Assembly: GCA_008694505.1 (NCBI GenBank)
Contig: VZDJ01000049.1
Span: 2,227,676 to 2,291,675, forward strand
Direction: 5' to 3'
DNA length: 64,000 nucleotides
Origin: Cyanoderma ruficeps
Taxonomy: Eukaryota > Chordata > Aves > Passeriformes > Timaliidae
Positions 63,946 to 64,000 of this stretch are shown here, piece after piece. The notes beneath the pieces are model-generated. The model was given only the letters and a program-made list of their open reading frames with translations, had not been told where the DNA came from and did no database searches. The first letter of the stretch is position 1. Every line of letters starts with the position of its first letter. The position numbers were made by a program, and so were the translations under genes.

Positions 63946-64000
63946 GTCTGCCGCCTCTCGCCCGCCCGCCTTGGCGCAGCCCGCGGAGACGGGGCTTTCC

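Noticed and set aside
1..64000. Naming the host gene from the exon candidates or island content
   Set aside because: The two short N-terminal peptides and the 29.0 kb frame do not match any protein I can recall with confidence, so any symbol would be a guess.

Overview
This window is vertebrate nuclear DNA, most likely from a bird. The main evidence is three fragments of the CR1 non-LTR retrotransposon whose 3' part closely resembles the avian consensus as I remember it, including the GATGATCTT...TTTTCCAACCTAAA tail. The GC-rich background packed with short minisatellites fits an avian microchromosome. The N gaps and single Ns at homopolymer and dinucleotide tracts are typical of a draft animal assembly. 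Nothing is bacterial or viral: there are no operons, no Shine-Dalgarno-spaced gene tracts and no complete intact gene. The long open frames arise because the DNA is GC-rich and because several tandem repeats have periods divisible by three.

Layout. 1-800 is an internally deleted CR1. 800-13,500 is GC-rich non-coding DNA with CpG clusters, simple repeats, 33-bp and 18-bp minisatellites and an A/T-tract inverted repeat at 9.6-9.8 kb. 13.5-31 kb alternates GC-rich DNA with short AT-rich islands carrying homeodomain, GATA, E-box and MEF2-like sites, and includes a 479-base gap at 18.2-18.7 kb and a possible small exon near 29.0 kb. At 31.6-31.9 kb a CpG island carries a possible first exon, followed at once by a 42-bp minisatellite (32.03-32.83 kb). 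34-45 kb has some of the longest AT-rich islands (notably 38.25-38.52, 39.28-39.56, 40.85-41.34 and 41.6-41.9 kb), separated by minisatellites at 38.76, 39.7 and 42.1 kb. 45.7-46.1 kb is CpG-rich. 46.56-47.03 kb is a degenerate repeat split by a CR1. A second possible first exon lies at 49.61 kb. 51.3-64 kb is again rich in AT-rich islands, with a 22-bp GGTACC minisatellite at 54.76-55.13 kb and an 86-bp-class repeat at 62.3-62.8 kb.

Interpretation. Many AT-rich, homeodomain-site-bearing islands in a GC-rich, exon-poor window look like the intron or flank of a developmental regulator gene. That is inference: conservation cannot be seen in one sequence, and I could not identify the host gene. 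The three exon candidates rest on splice signals and reading frame only. I found no new enzyme, defence or mobile system. The most notable structures are a minisatellite that multiplies AGGTCA half-sites beside a CpG island, perfect inverted repeats pairing GATA or E-box sites, a dispersed CCTCAGTTTCCC motif found about fifteen times in both orientations, and the internally deleted CR1.
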